This document shows, piece by piece, positions 23,085 through 32,600 of a stretch of 64,000 nucleotides of DNA. Made by a program: the position numbers and the translations under genes. Location: NCBI GenBank assembly GCA_963576735.1, contig OY755191.1, forward strand, positions 9,763,608 through 9,827,607. The letters are read 5' to 3'. Position 1 is the first letter of the stretch; every line of letters starts with the position of its first letter. This DNA comes from Bedellia somnulentella. Its lineage: Eukaryota > Arthropoda > Insecta > Lepidoptera > Bedelliidae. The notes beneath the pieces were generated by a model that saw only the letters and a list, made by a program, of their open reading frames with translations, searched no databases and was not told the DNA's origin.

Positions 23085-23412
23085 TACATATATATACTCA
23101 CGGCTTTAAATCCCAATAAGGGTAGCCAGTTGGAAGTTGATTCGGGAATAGATTACAAAAAATTGCTGTGTAGTGTCGGCTCAGAATAGCACTACCCCAT
23201 TTCTTGCGGTGGGTGTACGTAAAAGGCGACTAACGGTTTTGGGGCTTTTAAGGGATTTTTGGGCGATGCGGTTGGAGACCCATCACCAACAACCTTTATT
23301 TTACTATCTATTCCCCACTCAACTTTCCAAAAGTGGTTGAGGAATTTTTAATTTCTTAGCTCTGGCTACCTATTCTAGGGATTTATAGCCGTGACTATAT
23401 GTATGTATGTAT
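23085..23412. repeat. Two repeat A copies in inverted orientation
   Basis: 23085-23160 is a short minus-strand tail fragment (CTCACGGCTTTAAATCCC). 23165-23412 is a full plus-strand copy from GCTGTGTAGTGTCGGC through GCGATGCGGTTGGAGACC to GCCGTGACTATATGTATG. They abut. Confidence 0.82.
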
Positions 23413-23459
23413 TACAAAACAGAGGTTTGGTGATTGGTCTCTAACAGAATCAGCCAACA

Positions 23460-23852
23460 AGAGCACACGAGAGACACACGAGTTAAGGTAGTTCGCTCAT
23501 GTTCATCCATCAGTTTAATGGGAGCCACGCTGCAGAAGTTTACTTTACATTTAGATATTTTGGCAAAATAGTCATGTTTTTATTTTGTCATCGTCTATAA
23601 TATCCCCGCCGAGAAACTAGCAAGCATAATAATACAATATTTATGGTTTATTGGACCCACGAGAAGCAAGGGAAGTTAACTGACCACCAAGCCAGAGCCC
23701 CGCTTGACTAGGTAAGGTTATTTAGTAGCCGGAGTGCACCAAGCTCCGGGCGGCGGCACGCTAGCGACCAGGCTCACCCCTGGCCACGCATCCCTCGGCG
23801 CGGCAGACCTTGGATTGGTGTAAGAGCGAAGATGGAAAAGCCCTAAGTCGAC
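23460..23852. other. Mixed sequence with a GC-rich island
   Basis: About 23690-23830 is far more GC-rich than its surroundings (GGGCGGCGGCACGCTAGCG). No coding frame or family was recognised; possibly a fragment of a transposable element. Confidence 0.35.
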
Positions 23853-23854
23853 TA

Positions 23855-24092
23855 AGGGACTACCCTTAGTCGACTTTTACGAGAAACCCACGGGAAGAGA
23901 TGGGGTAGTGCTATTCTAAGCCGACATTACACAGCATAAAAGAATAAAAGAGCATGTATGAAAAGATTGATGGATATAAACGAAGCTGGAGAGGTTTGTC
24001 AGGATCGTGCGAAGTGGCGATCAATAGTCTCTGCCTGCCCCAATGGGAACTAACGGCGTGAGAATATGTATGTATGTATGTAATTATGGTTT
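23855..24092. repeat. Repeat A head fragment (-) joined to LINE L 3' end (+)
   Basis: 23855-23935 matches the A head complement (GGGTAGTGCTATTCTAAGC). From 23940, AAGAATAAAAGAGCATGTAT through TGCCCCAATGGGAACTAACG and GGCGTGAGAATATGTATG is the L 3' end on the plus strand. Confidence 0.75.
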
Positions 24093-24260
24093 AATCAGAA
24101 ATTTTAAAATATTGGTTTTCATACTTTTGTTAGCGAAATTGAACAAGAAAATCTCTGTGTAGAAATTCCAGTTAGACCCTGTAATGTACTATATAATAAT
24201 GTTATGAAAATTTACCATTTGATAAAGCTAGATTAGCTTAATTGCTAATTGACGATGGAA

Positions 24261-24589
24261 GGGACCCCGCACCAAACGTTAGAAAAACGCCTTTCGGTCA
24301 AATTGGCTAAAATTTTGTGGAAACATAGTTTTGAATTATTGTTAAAATATTATTTTAACTATAATTAACCAGTTAGAAACTTATGTGTTTGTTTGTAAAC
24401 TTCATACGTAAGTAATAATATCTTCAACATATACTATCTAGATGCAATATTCGAAAAGCTATATTTTAAAATTAGTCATTAATTGACGCTGTTACTTCAC
24501 ACAGTTAATTCAAGTAAAGAAACTATGTTTCCACAAAATTTCAGCCAATTTTACCGAAAGGCTTTTTCCTAACATTTTGAGCGGGGTCC
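24261..24589. mobile_element. MITE with about 67-bp imperfect terminal inverted repeats
   Basis: The left end starts GGGACCCCGCACCAAACG and continues to TTTTGTGGAAACATAG (24328). The right end, 24523-24589, is the inverse with about ten differences, ending AGCGGGGTCC. AT-rich centre, no ORF. The transposon superfamily is not clear, since no target duplication stands out. Confidence 0.7.
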
Positions 24590-24599
24590 TTTATAGAAT

Positions 24600-25175
24600 T
24601 TGCAATATTCAATGGAAATTAACTTTTTATTCGTCAATCAGATTAAATTATTGCCAACACTGCAACGATGATAGTACGGAGTACAAAAAACAACTTTTTC
24701 GAATTAATTAGTTTTACGTTGCTCTTTGGCTATCACGGAATTGTTAATGAAAACCTTTTAACATTAATACATCCTCTCAGTCTCACGCACTCACATCAGC
24801 AAAACATTAACAATTTCAACTTTGATTAAACCTTACACATAGCAGTTGACAGTACAATGTTCTAAATTAAATTTGAGATAGCTATACGGCGAGGCTGTAT
24901 TAGTTGAAAATCTCATTAAGACACGCCACTGGTTTAGAGGATTTTAAGTCAACTTTTGGGATTACACTTGCTTTGGAAGACTTTGAGCGGTTTAAGGTTG
25001 CTATTTTTCTCATATGCTTGAAGTTATATTAAAAGTCACATATTATAGCTCTGTTCTTTTTTGAGTTCATTCACTATTTTCATAAATAAACTAACCCTTT
25101 CGGTTGTATACGTGTTTATACATCCCTCATGTTGCAATTGGTTCGTCATTCAACTCTCCGCCTTGACGGTTTTAC
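24600..25175. other. No gene recognised
   Basis: Unique-looking AT-rich sequence between the MITE and the next repeat A. No frame, tRNA or inverted repeat noted. Confidence 0.35.
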
Positions 25176-25179
25176 CTAT

Positions 25180-25384
25180 ACATACATACATATACTCACG
25201 GCTATAAATCCCTTGAAGGGGTAGCCAGAGCTAAGGAATTAGAAATTCCTCAGCCATTTTTGGTGATGGGTCTCCAATTGTATCGCTCATAAATTCCTTA
25301 ATAGCCCCAATACCGTTAGTCGCATCTTACGTACACCCACTCGAAGAAATGGGGTAGTGCTATTCTAAGCCGACATTACACAGC
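25180..25384 (-). repeat. Repeat A with internal deletion
   Basis: Tail (CATA)n, CTCACGGCTATAAATCCC, then CAGCCATTTTTGGTGATGGG joined directly: the GTGGGGAAAAGATGG segment is deleted. The head GCCGACATTACACAGC is intact. Confidence 0.8.
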
Positions 25385-25671
25385 AGCTTGTCAATTTCTT
25401 ATCACTAAAAGCCAGTTTCTTCCAAACGACCCTTGGATGGTAGGATCAATCTGGGAATCAATTCAGGAAAACTTAATTATTTATGTCCTTAAGTTTTGTA
25501 CATCTGCCTACCATAAACTTAGACACAATGGATACTAACCCTGATCTGAGAATCTCGAAAGAGAAGGAGAGAATAATTTTTTTGCTGATTAACTTCTTCT
25601 CTAACGAACATATACGTGATTTTGGGTAGAAGGGAAGCAGCAGTGTTAAAAACTAAAATACTACTAAAAAA

Positions 25672-26052
25672 CTAAAAAATATAAGGGTAGGGGACTACAA
25701 AAAAAATAAACACGTGTTTCTGTCGACCACTCACCGGCCGGCGATGCCAAGAATTTTCTTTAACTTCGATTTTTAGATAAACCACAAAAGCTAAAGAAGA
25801 GCTCCGATAAAAACCTCTGTCGCTCAATGACACAGCAAACTTCTCCGATATTTTAAAATCTGCGTTAAACGAGTTAGTTTCGCACAAGCATTTCTCAAGC
25901 CATTTTTCAATGTAACCTCTCCTCGCTAAGTTTAATATCAGCTTGGTAAGACGGTCTGTTATTAATGGAGACTCGGGGCTCGTGATAGGAAACTGACTCC
26001 ACAGATCTGGTTCCAGGGTTGAGCTGTAGTTAAGATGTTTAGAGGATGATGT
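25672..26052 (-). pseudogene. Possible ionotropic-receptor-like gene fragment, interrupted by the gypsy element
   Basis: An open minus-strand frame, entering from the left LTR, encodes ITSPESPLITDRLTKLILNL, then ARRGYIEKWLEKCL and later ISEKFAVSLSDRGFYRSSSL and AFVVYL. The pattern SPL..., amphipathic helix, G.I.KW and then a LSD..G.FY...-like entry into a membrane helix resembles the end of the ligand-binding domain and last helix of insect ionotropic receptors. This is my pattern reading, not a search. The frame stays open across the insertion point into 33856-33920. No upstream pore region was found, so it is probably a remnant. It could also be a chance frame. Confidence 0.3.
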
Positions 26053-27307
26053 TGTAATGTACATTTTGTGTTATGTATGTGAGATGTGGAACAGTTCATG
26101 ATGTTTGACTTACCTTTTTCATCAGACACTTATTCTGAAAAGGATTTAGGGAATTTAATGTAAACCACGTTTTACACACATATTTTTATTGATATTTCAC
26201 ACTATGTAATATACATTTATATTGCACAACACATTTTGAACACACACACCATTTTCACTACACTGCCGTTATTTCTATTCGCAATATAGATATTAGTAGA
26301 GTATTCTCAATACATTTATCTTTGAGCCTATGTCCAATCACTTCCAGATTTTTCTCGAAAATAATCGATTTGACAATATTGTTTATTGTCAGATATTAAT
26401 TTTTATTCTTCTAAATTTCCTCTCAACCATTAGTTTTCTGAAAGAAGGCTGCTAGTGTTAGGTTGTAGACTTACAATTTATTTAATTTAATTTTCTAAAC
26501 TTTTGTATAATTTTAATATGAATGTATTGTTTAATATTGTAAGTGGATAGATAATGTTCTTAATTTATTGTCTTTCCTTATTTTGTTTTCTAATATATAA
26601 TTCTAAATGAGTAAAATCTCTCCTTGTACTTCAGACTACTTTCTTTGATACCTCCTTTAAGGAATATTTGTTATTTCAAAATTTTAAATTTGTCATGCTT
26701 GTTCGCAGATGTTGGTATATATTCAGCTCCTGGGGCGATGGGTGGATTCATTCTGAAACAAGATTGGAATTGGACACTAAAGACCCATTACCGAAGTCGA
26801 TATTGATCATTATTTTTGGAAGAAATTGAAAGAACGGGAGATATTCTGGACTGATTTTATTTATACCCGTTTGGAAAAGCAGCCCCTTATTCCCGAGCTG
26901 CCCCTCTTTTCTTCGAAGTAAGCTTCACGGAGCCGCAGCCCCTTCTTCAGCTGCCTTTATCGACGGGCTTCCTGGAGTCGCAGCCCCTTTGTCTTCGAGC
27001 TGCATTCACCGACGGCCTATCCGGAGTCGCAACCAAGTTGGAATCACAACCCTCACTGTTGAGCCACCCATCGCAGCAGGAGCTGGTTTTAAAAGCTGAG
27101 TGCTTTTATATTATAATTTTGTAAAGTTAGGGGACTATTTTATTAGGAGTGTTTTTTAGTGTATTTTTTTTTTATTATTAAATATTGTTGTGATATATAT
27201 ATCTTTCATTTATTATCTAACCTTCCATTTTCTTCTTTTTTTTTCTTTTCCTTTAGTTATTTCTGGCTTCTGGGTACAGCATCCCAGGAGTTAGAAATAA
27301 CGTTACA
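26053..27307 (+). repeat. 5' LTR of the gypsy element
   Basis: Starts TGTAATGTACATTTTG and ends AGAAATAACGTTACA. Contains a segment with repeated CGGAGCCGCAGCC/GGAGTCGCAGCC motifs (about 26930-27030) and long T runs. Same length and, by eye, same sequence as 32601-33855. Confidence 0.93.
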
Positions 27308-27310
27308 AAT

Positions 27311-27322
27311 TGGCGCCCAACA
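27311..27322 (+). promoter_or_regulatory. Primer-binding site, tRNA-Lys type
   Basis: TGGCGCCCAACA begins three bases after the 5' LTR. The first bases TGGCGCCCAAC match the site complementary to the 3' end of tRNA-Lys used by many LTR elements. The match is short, so the tRNA assignment is likely rather than certain. Confidence 0.7.
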
Positions 27323-27462
27323 AAAAAATATATATCACAACAATTCTCTTCTAAATTCTAAATTATACTTGCACAAGTAGGATTCTTTTGGGTTTCGGTT
27401 TCGGCACATTTCTTTTCGCTTTTACGTCTTTTCTTTTATACATACTTTTGTTATTATATACG

Positions 27463-28818
27463 ATGGCGAGAACTATTAATTTTAATTTACTTAATAAAGC
27501 TGAATTAGAATATGAAGTTAGGATTAGGATGGCTACACCTGGCTCTACACTAGCAGACCTTCGTCAGCAGATATCCACTTTGGCTGTAGAGTTCCCTTCT
27601 AATAATATTATCGATTCAATTTTACCCATAGGTGACGACTTAGATGAAGTTCAGTCCACTTTATCTTACTTAGAAAAGAAATTAGCAAATATAGAGAACA
27701 CTTCTAGCGCTTATTTAAAAAAGCTAGAATCTTTTATTAATCATTTACATTTCCGGATTAGTAGAATAGATATCGACATTGACCCTTCATATACAGAATC
27801 ATATAATAACATCAAACATCTATTTTACTCTTTAGAAAAACGTTTTGATGACTATACTTTTCAGCCTGCGACCGAACTTTTATCCAACATTCAGGTTTCC
27901 CCTCGTTTGGAAGTTCCTCCTAGTTCTGGAAGATTACCAGCTGAAGTTTTGCCCGTAGCTTCTACAGCTACTGATCCTATTGTCTCTCCTTTTGCTTCTT
28001 CTTCCCGTTCTGGTGACATTTTATCCTGTGCTAAGGAAATTAAAAAGTTCACCTATAATGGTCTCTCCTGTCCTAGATCGTATATCCAAAAGGTAGAGGA
28101 GTTTTGTTTATCGAGAGGTGTTGATAAATCTTTTCTCTCCAATTTAGGTTACGAACTGTTTTCTGATAATGCTTTGCATTGGTTTCGATTAAAGAAAAAT
28201 TTAAATCCCAATATTTCTTGGAGTGAACTCAGTGTCTCATTAGTTAATGATTTTGGAGAATATGATTACGATTATAAATTATTATCTTCGATTAGAGCTA
28301 GAACTCAGGGTCGTGATGAAAATATTATTGTCTACGTTTCTATTATGTTTGGCATGTTTAATCGTTTGTCTGCACCACTTTCGGAGCAAGAAAAGCTCCA
28401 GATTCTGTTACGTAATATCAAACCTTGTTATTCAGTTGTTGTAATGTTGAAAAATATTAATTCTATAGATGAATTAATTTCTTCTTGCCAAAAATATGAA
28501 TCTTATATGGACAGGGATCACAATTTTCAGGAACCAATACCTGACAATAGCAAAATAGCCTCAGAATTTAATTACAAACCCATTAAATCTTCTTCTTCTT
28601 CATCGAGTCAACAGTCCTCAAATACTAATCGCCGTGTTACTTCTCATACCGATAGTTCTTCTTCAAGTCAGTATTGTCCACGTTGTAAGGTTAATGGTCA
28701 TACTCTTCGTTCTTGTAAGGAACCTAAAGATCCCATTTGTTTTAAGTGTGGTAACAAGGGTTTTAAGGTGAACAACTGTCCTAATTGTAGTTATGCTTTG
28801 AACAAACAAAAAAACTAA
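27463..28818 (+). CDS. gag: Gag polyprotein of the gypsy element (451 residues)
   Basis: The first good ATG in the frame is at 27463 (MARTINFNLLNKAELEYEV); the frame is open 75 bases further upstream but without an ATG. The middle, including ALHWFRLKKN, ISWSELSVSLVNDFGEYDYD and LSEQEKLQILLRNIKP, fits a retrotransposon capsid domain. A Ser-rich linker leads to two zinc knuckles: CPRCKVNGHTLRSC is a proper CX2CX4HX4C, while CFKCGNKGFKVNNC has Phe where His is expected. Gag forms the particle and binds the RNA. It ends in TAA at 28816-28818, directly after a frameshift heptamer. Confidence 0.9.
   Translation: MARTINFNLLNKAELEYEVRIRMATPGSTLADLRQQISTLAVEFPSNNIIDSILPIGDDLDEVQSTLSYLEKKLANIENTSSAYLKKLESFINHLHFRISRIDIDIDPSYTESYNNIKHLFYSLEKRFDDYTFQPATELLSNIQVSPRLEVPPSSGRLPAEVLPVASTATDPIVSPFASSSRSGDILSCAKEIKKFTYNGLSCPRSYIQKVEEFCLSRGVDKSFLSNLGYELFSDNALHWFRLKKNLNPNISWSELSVSLVNDFGEYDYDYKLLSSIRARTQGRDENIIVYVSIMFGMFNRLSAPLSEQEKLQILLRNIKPCYSVVVMLKNINSIDELISSCQKYESYMDRDHNFQEPIPDNSKIASEFNYKPIKSSSSSSSQQSSNTNRRVTSHTDSSSSSQYCPRCKVNGHTLRSCKEPKDPICFKCGNKGFKVNNCPNCSYALNKQKN
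28809..28815 (+). promoter_or_regulatory. -1 ribosomal frameshift site (A AAA AAC)
   Basis: The heptamer A AAA AAC sits in register with gag codons (28810 AAA, 28813 AAC) and the gag stop TAA follows at once. Slipping back one base enters the pol frame, which is open from here. This is one of the classical X XXY YYZ slippery sequences. A downstream pseudoknot was not checked. Confidence 0.8.
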
Positions 28819-31800
28819 TTTCGGACTTGGATACTAATAAATTTAACGTTGATGAATGGAACGATTGGCTTTCTACTATTAAGCTATTCTTCGGTTCATA
28901 TAGAACTCATTCTATTGCTTTCTCAGAAGAAAAAGACTACAATCGTCCTTTCATTAACTTTTCTGTAGGTGGTTTATCTTTTTCTGGTCTTTTAGATAGT
29001 GGTAGTTCTATCACTATTCTAGGTAATAATTCTCATTTAAAATTTATCAGATTAGGCTACACTTTATCCAAGTCCAATCCTATTTTTGTAGCCACAGCAA
29101 GTAATCAAAAACTTGAATCTTTTGGTTACATGGATATTCCGATTTCTTTTAATAATTTGACTTATGTAATAAGAGCTTATGTCTTTCCTAACATTCTTAC
29201 TTCTATTATTCTTGGTGTCGATTTTTGGAGAAAGTTTCAACTTGTTCCTAAAGTCTTATTTCAGTATTTTAACGAACCCTTAGTCGTTAATACTGTCTCT
29301 CATGATAAGTCTATTCTTCCTTTTGAGAATCTTTCTTCAGATCAACAACTCATAGCGAGTAATATAATAGAAAAATTTAAGGATATATCTTTTGAAAGGA
29401 AAGGCAAATTAGGTCGTACAACTTTAATTTCTCACAAGATTGATACTGGTAACTCTCCTCCCATCAAACAACGTTGTTATCGTCTTTCACCTGAAAAGCA
29501 AAAGGCACTTATTAATGAGGTGGATAAGATGTTACAATGGGATGTGATTGAACCATGTGAAAGTCCTTGGTTATCCCCAGTGTTGATTACTCCTAAGAAA
29601 AATGGAGAATGGCGTTTTTGTGTTGATAGTAGGAAACTTAATTCTGTTACTCGTCGTGACGCTTATAGTCTACCTTTTATCAGCGAAATTTTAGATAGTC
29701 TTAGACAGGCTAAATTTCTTTCTAGCATTGACATAGCTAAAGCATTTTGGGAAATCCCGTTAGATGGCGCTGATCGTGACAAGACCGCATTTTATGCCCC
29801 TGGTCGTGGAATGTTCAGATTTACGGTCATGCCATTTGGTTTAACCAATGCTCCTGCTACTCAACAAAGATTGATGGATATTCTGTTTAATCCAGAGTTC
29901 GAGAACAAGGTCTTTTGTTATTTGGATGACATAATCGTAATTAGTCAAACTTTTGAAGAACACATAGCCTTACTTTGTAAAGTTCTCGAAAAATTGACTT
30001 ATGCAAATCTTACCATTAATTTTGAGAAAAGTAAATTCTTCAAAAATGAACTTAAGTATTTAGGTTACATCGTGGATGAGCATGGTCTTCGCGCTGATCC
30101 TGAAAAAATTAGAGCTATTTTAGATTTCCCAGTCCCCACATCAAAAAGAGAAGTTCGTAGGTTTTTAGGTACTTGTAGTTGGTTTCGTAGATTTATTCCT
30201 AATTTTAGCACTATAGCAGCTCCTTTGAATAAACTCACGTCTTCGGGCAAAAATGCTCCTAAATTCATTTGGACTTCTGAAGCAGATTCAGCTTTTCTTA
30301 CTTTGAAAAACCATTTGGTTACTACTCCTATTTTAGCTTGTCCAGATTTCAGTCTCCCGTTTGCAGTGCATTGTGATGCATCAAACACTGGAATTGGTGC
30401 GATGTTAACTCAAATGAAAGATGACAGAGAAGTGGTTATTGCCTATATGAGTCGTTCTCTTAATAAGCATGAAAGGAATTATTCTACTACAGAAAGAGAA
30501 ACTTTGGCGGTAATCACTGCTCTGGAGCATTGGCGTTGTTATTTGGACAATGGCAAACAATTTGTTGTTTATACAGATCATTCTGCTCTTAAATGGTTTC
30601 TTAATTTGTCTAATCCAACTGGTAGGTTAGCTCGTTGGTCACTTCGATTATCAACATTTAATTTTGTTTTAAAACATAAGAAAGGCAAAGAAAACGTAGT
30701 ACCTGACTTACTCTCTCGATCTAAGGATACTCCGGCCAATGTTAATTTTCTTCTTAATGTGGCACCTGTTGCCAACGTTCCTCAACATTTTCAGTTAGCT
30801 GTTGAGAAATACAATAAACTTTATTTAGGCTGTCAGAATAATCCTGAACAATATCCCAACTATTGTATAAAGGACAACCATCTTCTTCGTTGTTGTATTG
30901 ATCCTAATTCCATTAATGAGGATTTCATTTGGAAAATTGTTCCACCTCCTAGAGAAAGGAAGTTACTTATTGATTCCGCTCACGGTTGTCCCAGTAGTCC
31001 ACACTTAGGTATTTTTAAAACATTTAAGAAGTTAAGTCTTACATATTATTGGTCAGGGATGTTTAGAGATATTGCTAATTTTATTGGTGAATGTGAAAAA
31101 TGTCTTGCTTACAAACATTCAAACCATTCCCCATATGGTATTATGGGTAAGCCAAAAATATGTTCGAGACCGTTTCAAACTGTGTCGCTAGATTTGATCG
31201 GACCTCTTCCTATGTCTCGTCGTCGTAATCAATTTATTTTAGTTGTTAATTGTTTATTTACAAAATACTCTCTTCTTTTTCCTTTAAAAAGGTCTACTTC
31301 AGCTAATATTATTTCCAACCTTGAAAACTATGTATTTCTAGTACATGGTGTTCCTCAAACCATTATTATGGATAATGGTTCACATTTTCAGAGCCATGAA
31401 TTTCAAAGGTTGTTAGAAAAATATAAGATACCTTTTATATCTTATATTCCACGCTACTGTCCCCAAATCAACCCTACAGAAAGGTATAACAAAACTATCA
31501 TTACAGCCCTGGCATCTTTAGTAGAAAATGACCATAGATCTTGGGATATTCATTTACCTATGGTACAAGCCGCTTTAAATAACACGGTTAATTCTGTAAC
31601 TGGTTATAGCCCTTCATTTTTAGTCTTTGGTCGTGAAATAGTTACATGTGGTTCTTCTTATACTCAATTTAATAATTTAGATGAGTTAGTTTTTCTGCCT
31701 AGGGATATATATGCTCAAAACATTGGTTACCTTTCCTCTTGTTTTGATAAAGTTCAATGGGCTCTTCATATTGCTCATGAAAAGAATTCAACTCATTACA

Positions 31801-32012
31801 ACCGTCGTCGATCTCCTAAGGAATTTAATGTAGGTGATACTGTTTGGCGTAGGAATTACGTTCAGAGTAATGCTGGCAATTACTTTAGCTCCAAACTTGC
31901 TCCCAAATACCTGAAATGTAAAGTAATTGAAAAGTTTTCCCCTTTGGTATACCTCTTAGAAGACCCAAATGGTTCTAGAGGTAAATGGCATATCAAAGAC
32001 ATAAAAGTTTAA
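28815..32012 (+). CDS. pol: Pol polyprotein of the gypsy element (about 1060 residues)
   Basis: In the -1 frame relative to gag and without an ATG at its beginning, so expressed as a Gag-Pol fusion. Counting residues from codon 28827: protease FSGLLDSGSS with catalytic DSG at 57-59; reverse transcriptase RFCVDSRKLN, MPFGLTNAPA and the catalytic YLDD at 365-368; RNase H VHCDASNTG with Asp 517 and YTDHSALKWF; integrase zinc region with SAHGCPSSPH and CEKC; integrase core D789 (SLDLIGP), D849 (IMDNGSHF), E885 (INPTERYN), a DD35E triad. The C-terminus KLAPKYLKCKVIEKFSP is a GPY/F-like module; no chromodomain was seen. All key catalytic residues are present. Confidence 0.92.
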   Translation, partial: LISDLDTNKFNVDEWNDWLSTIKLFFGSYRTHSIAFSEEKDYNRPFINFSVGGLSFSGLLDSGSSITILGNNSHLKFIRLGYTLSKSNPIFVATASNQKLESFGYMDIPISFNNLTYVIRAYVFPNILTSIILGVDFWRKFQLVPKVLFQYFNEPLVVNTVSHDKSILPFENLSSDQQLIASNIIEKFKDISFERKGKLGRTTLISHKIDTGNSPPIKQRCYRLSPEKQKALINEVDKMLQWDVIEPCESPWLSPVLITPKKNGEWRFCVDSRKLNSVTRRDAYSLPFISEILDSLRQAKFLSSIDIAKAFWEIPLDGADRDKTAFYAPGRGMFRFTVMPFGLTNAPATQQRLMDILFNPEFENKVFCYLDDIIVISQTFEEHIALLCKVLEKLTYANLTINFEKSKFFKNELKYLGYIVDEHGLRADPEKIRAILDFPVPTSKREVRRFLGTCSWFRRFIPNFSTIAAPLNKLTSSGKNAPKFIWTSEADSAFLTLKNHLVTTPILACPDFSLPFAVHCDASNTGIGAMLTQMKDDREVVIAYMSRSLNKHERNYSTTERETLAVITALEHWRCYLDNGKQFVVYTDHSALKWFLNLSNPTGRLARWSLRLSTFNFVLKHKKGKENVVPDLLSRSKDTPANVNFLLNVAPVANVPQHFQLAVEKYNKLYLGCQNNPEQYPNYCIKDNHLLRCCIDPNSINEDFIWKIVPPPRERKLLIDSAHGCPSSPHLGIFKTFKKLSLTYYWSGMFRDIANFIGECEKCLAYKHSNHSPYGIMGKPKICSRPFQTVSLDLIGPLPMSRRRNQFILVVNCLFTKYSLLFPLKRSTSANIISNLENYVFLVHGVPQTIIMDNGSHFQSHEFQRLLEKYKIPFISYIPRYCPQINPTERYNKTIITALASLVENDHRSWDIHLPMVQAALNNTVNSVTGYSPSFLVFGREIVTCGSSYTQFNNLDELVFLPRDIYAQNIGYLSSCFDKVQWALHIAHEKNSTHYNRRRSPKEFNVGDTVWRRNYVQSNAGNYFSSKLAPKYLKCKVIEKFSPLVYLLEDPNGSRGKWHIKDIKV

Positions 32013-32582
32013 GATTTTTAATTTTCTTTTTGCATATAGTATTTCTTTATTTTATTTAATGATTATCATTATGTCATCATCTTTATTTATTCTTGAGTTT
32101 TGGTTGTGTCAAGATGTTTTAATTTAATTATCTTTTGTTATATTATGCTAATGTGTTAACAATTTCGTAAGGTTTATTAATTACCTTACTCTACTTAATG
32201 TACAATTAAGTAATTTCAATGCTCTTTAAGGTTTTAACACCACTCTTAAGGTGTTACCTTTTTATGTAACTATTCGTTAATTCCAATGTTACTTGACATT
32301 GTTGTGTTAAGGTTTTAACACCACTTCAAGGTGTTATTTTTCTTAAGCCTTGAAGCTTAGTGTTGTACATAAGTTATGTTACTTAGGGATTTATTAGAAT
32401 GAGCGGCTGACAACTCTTTAAAAAAGCCTAATCGTCATTAATAGGTTGAGTCCTATGAAGAGTATTTGTCATTGAATGTGAACAGTACTCACGTTTGTAA
32501 GAATGAAGTATGAAAGTTTTTCTATTTGAATGTGTGGATTTCAACCTAATTAAAAAAAAAAACTTTAAAATTTTTTTTTTCC
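32013..32582 (+). other. Gypsy element 3' internal region with repeated hairpins
   Basis: No ORF. Two similar hairpins, AAGGTTTTAACACC...GGTGTTACCTT near 32228-32262 and AAGGTTTTAACACC...AAGGTGTTATTTTTC near 32311-32343, lie about 80 bases apart. Confidence 0.6.
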
Positions 32583-32596
32583 GGGGGAAAGGGGAA
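32583..32596 (+). promoter_or_regulatory. Polypurine tract
   Basis: GGGGGAAAGGGGAA ends four bases before the 3' LTR; it is preceded by a T-rich run. In LTR elements this primes plus-strand DNA synthesis. Confidence 0.8.
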
Positions 32597-32600
32597 TGTA

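Noticed and set aside
30065..30775. Antisense frames within pol
   Set aside because: Shadows of the strongly supported pol coding strand.
32013..32600. Envelope-like gene after pol (errantivirus)
   Set aside because: No frame of useful length and no signal peptide or membrane segment between pol and the polypurine tract.
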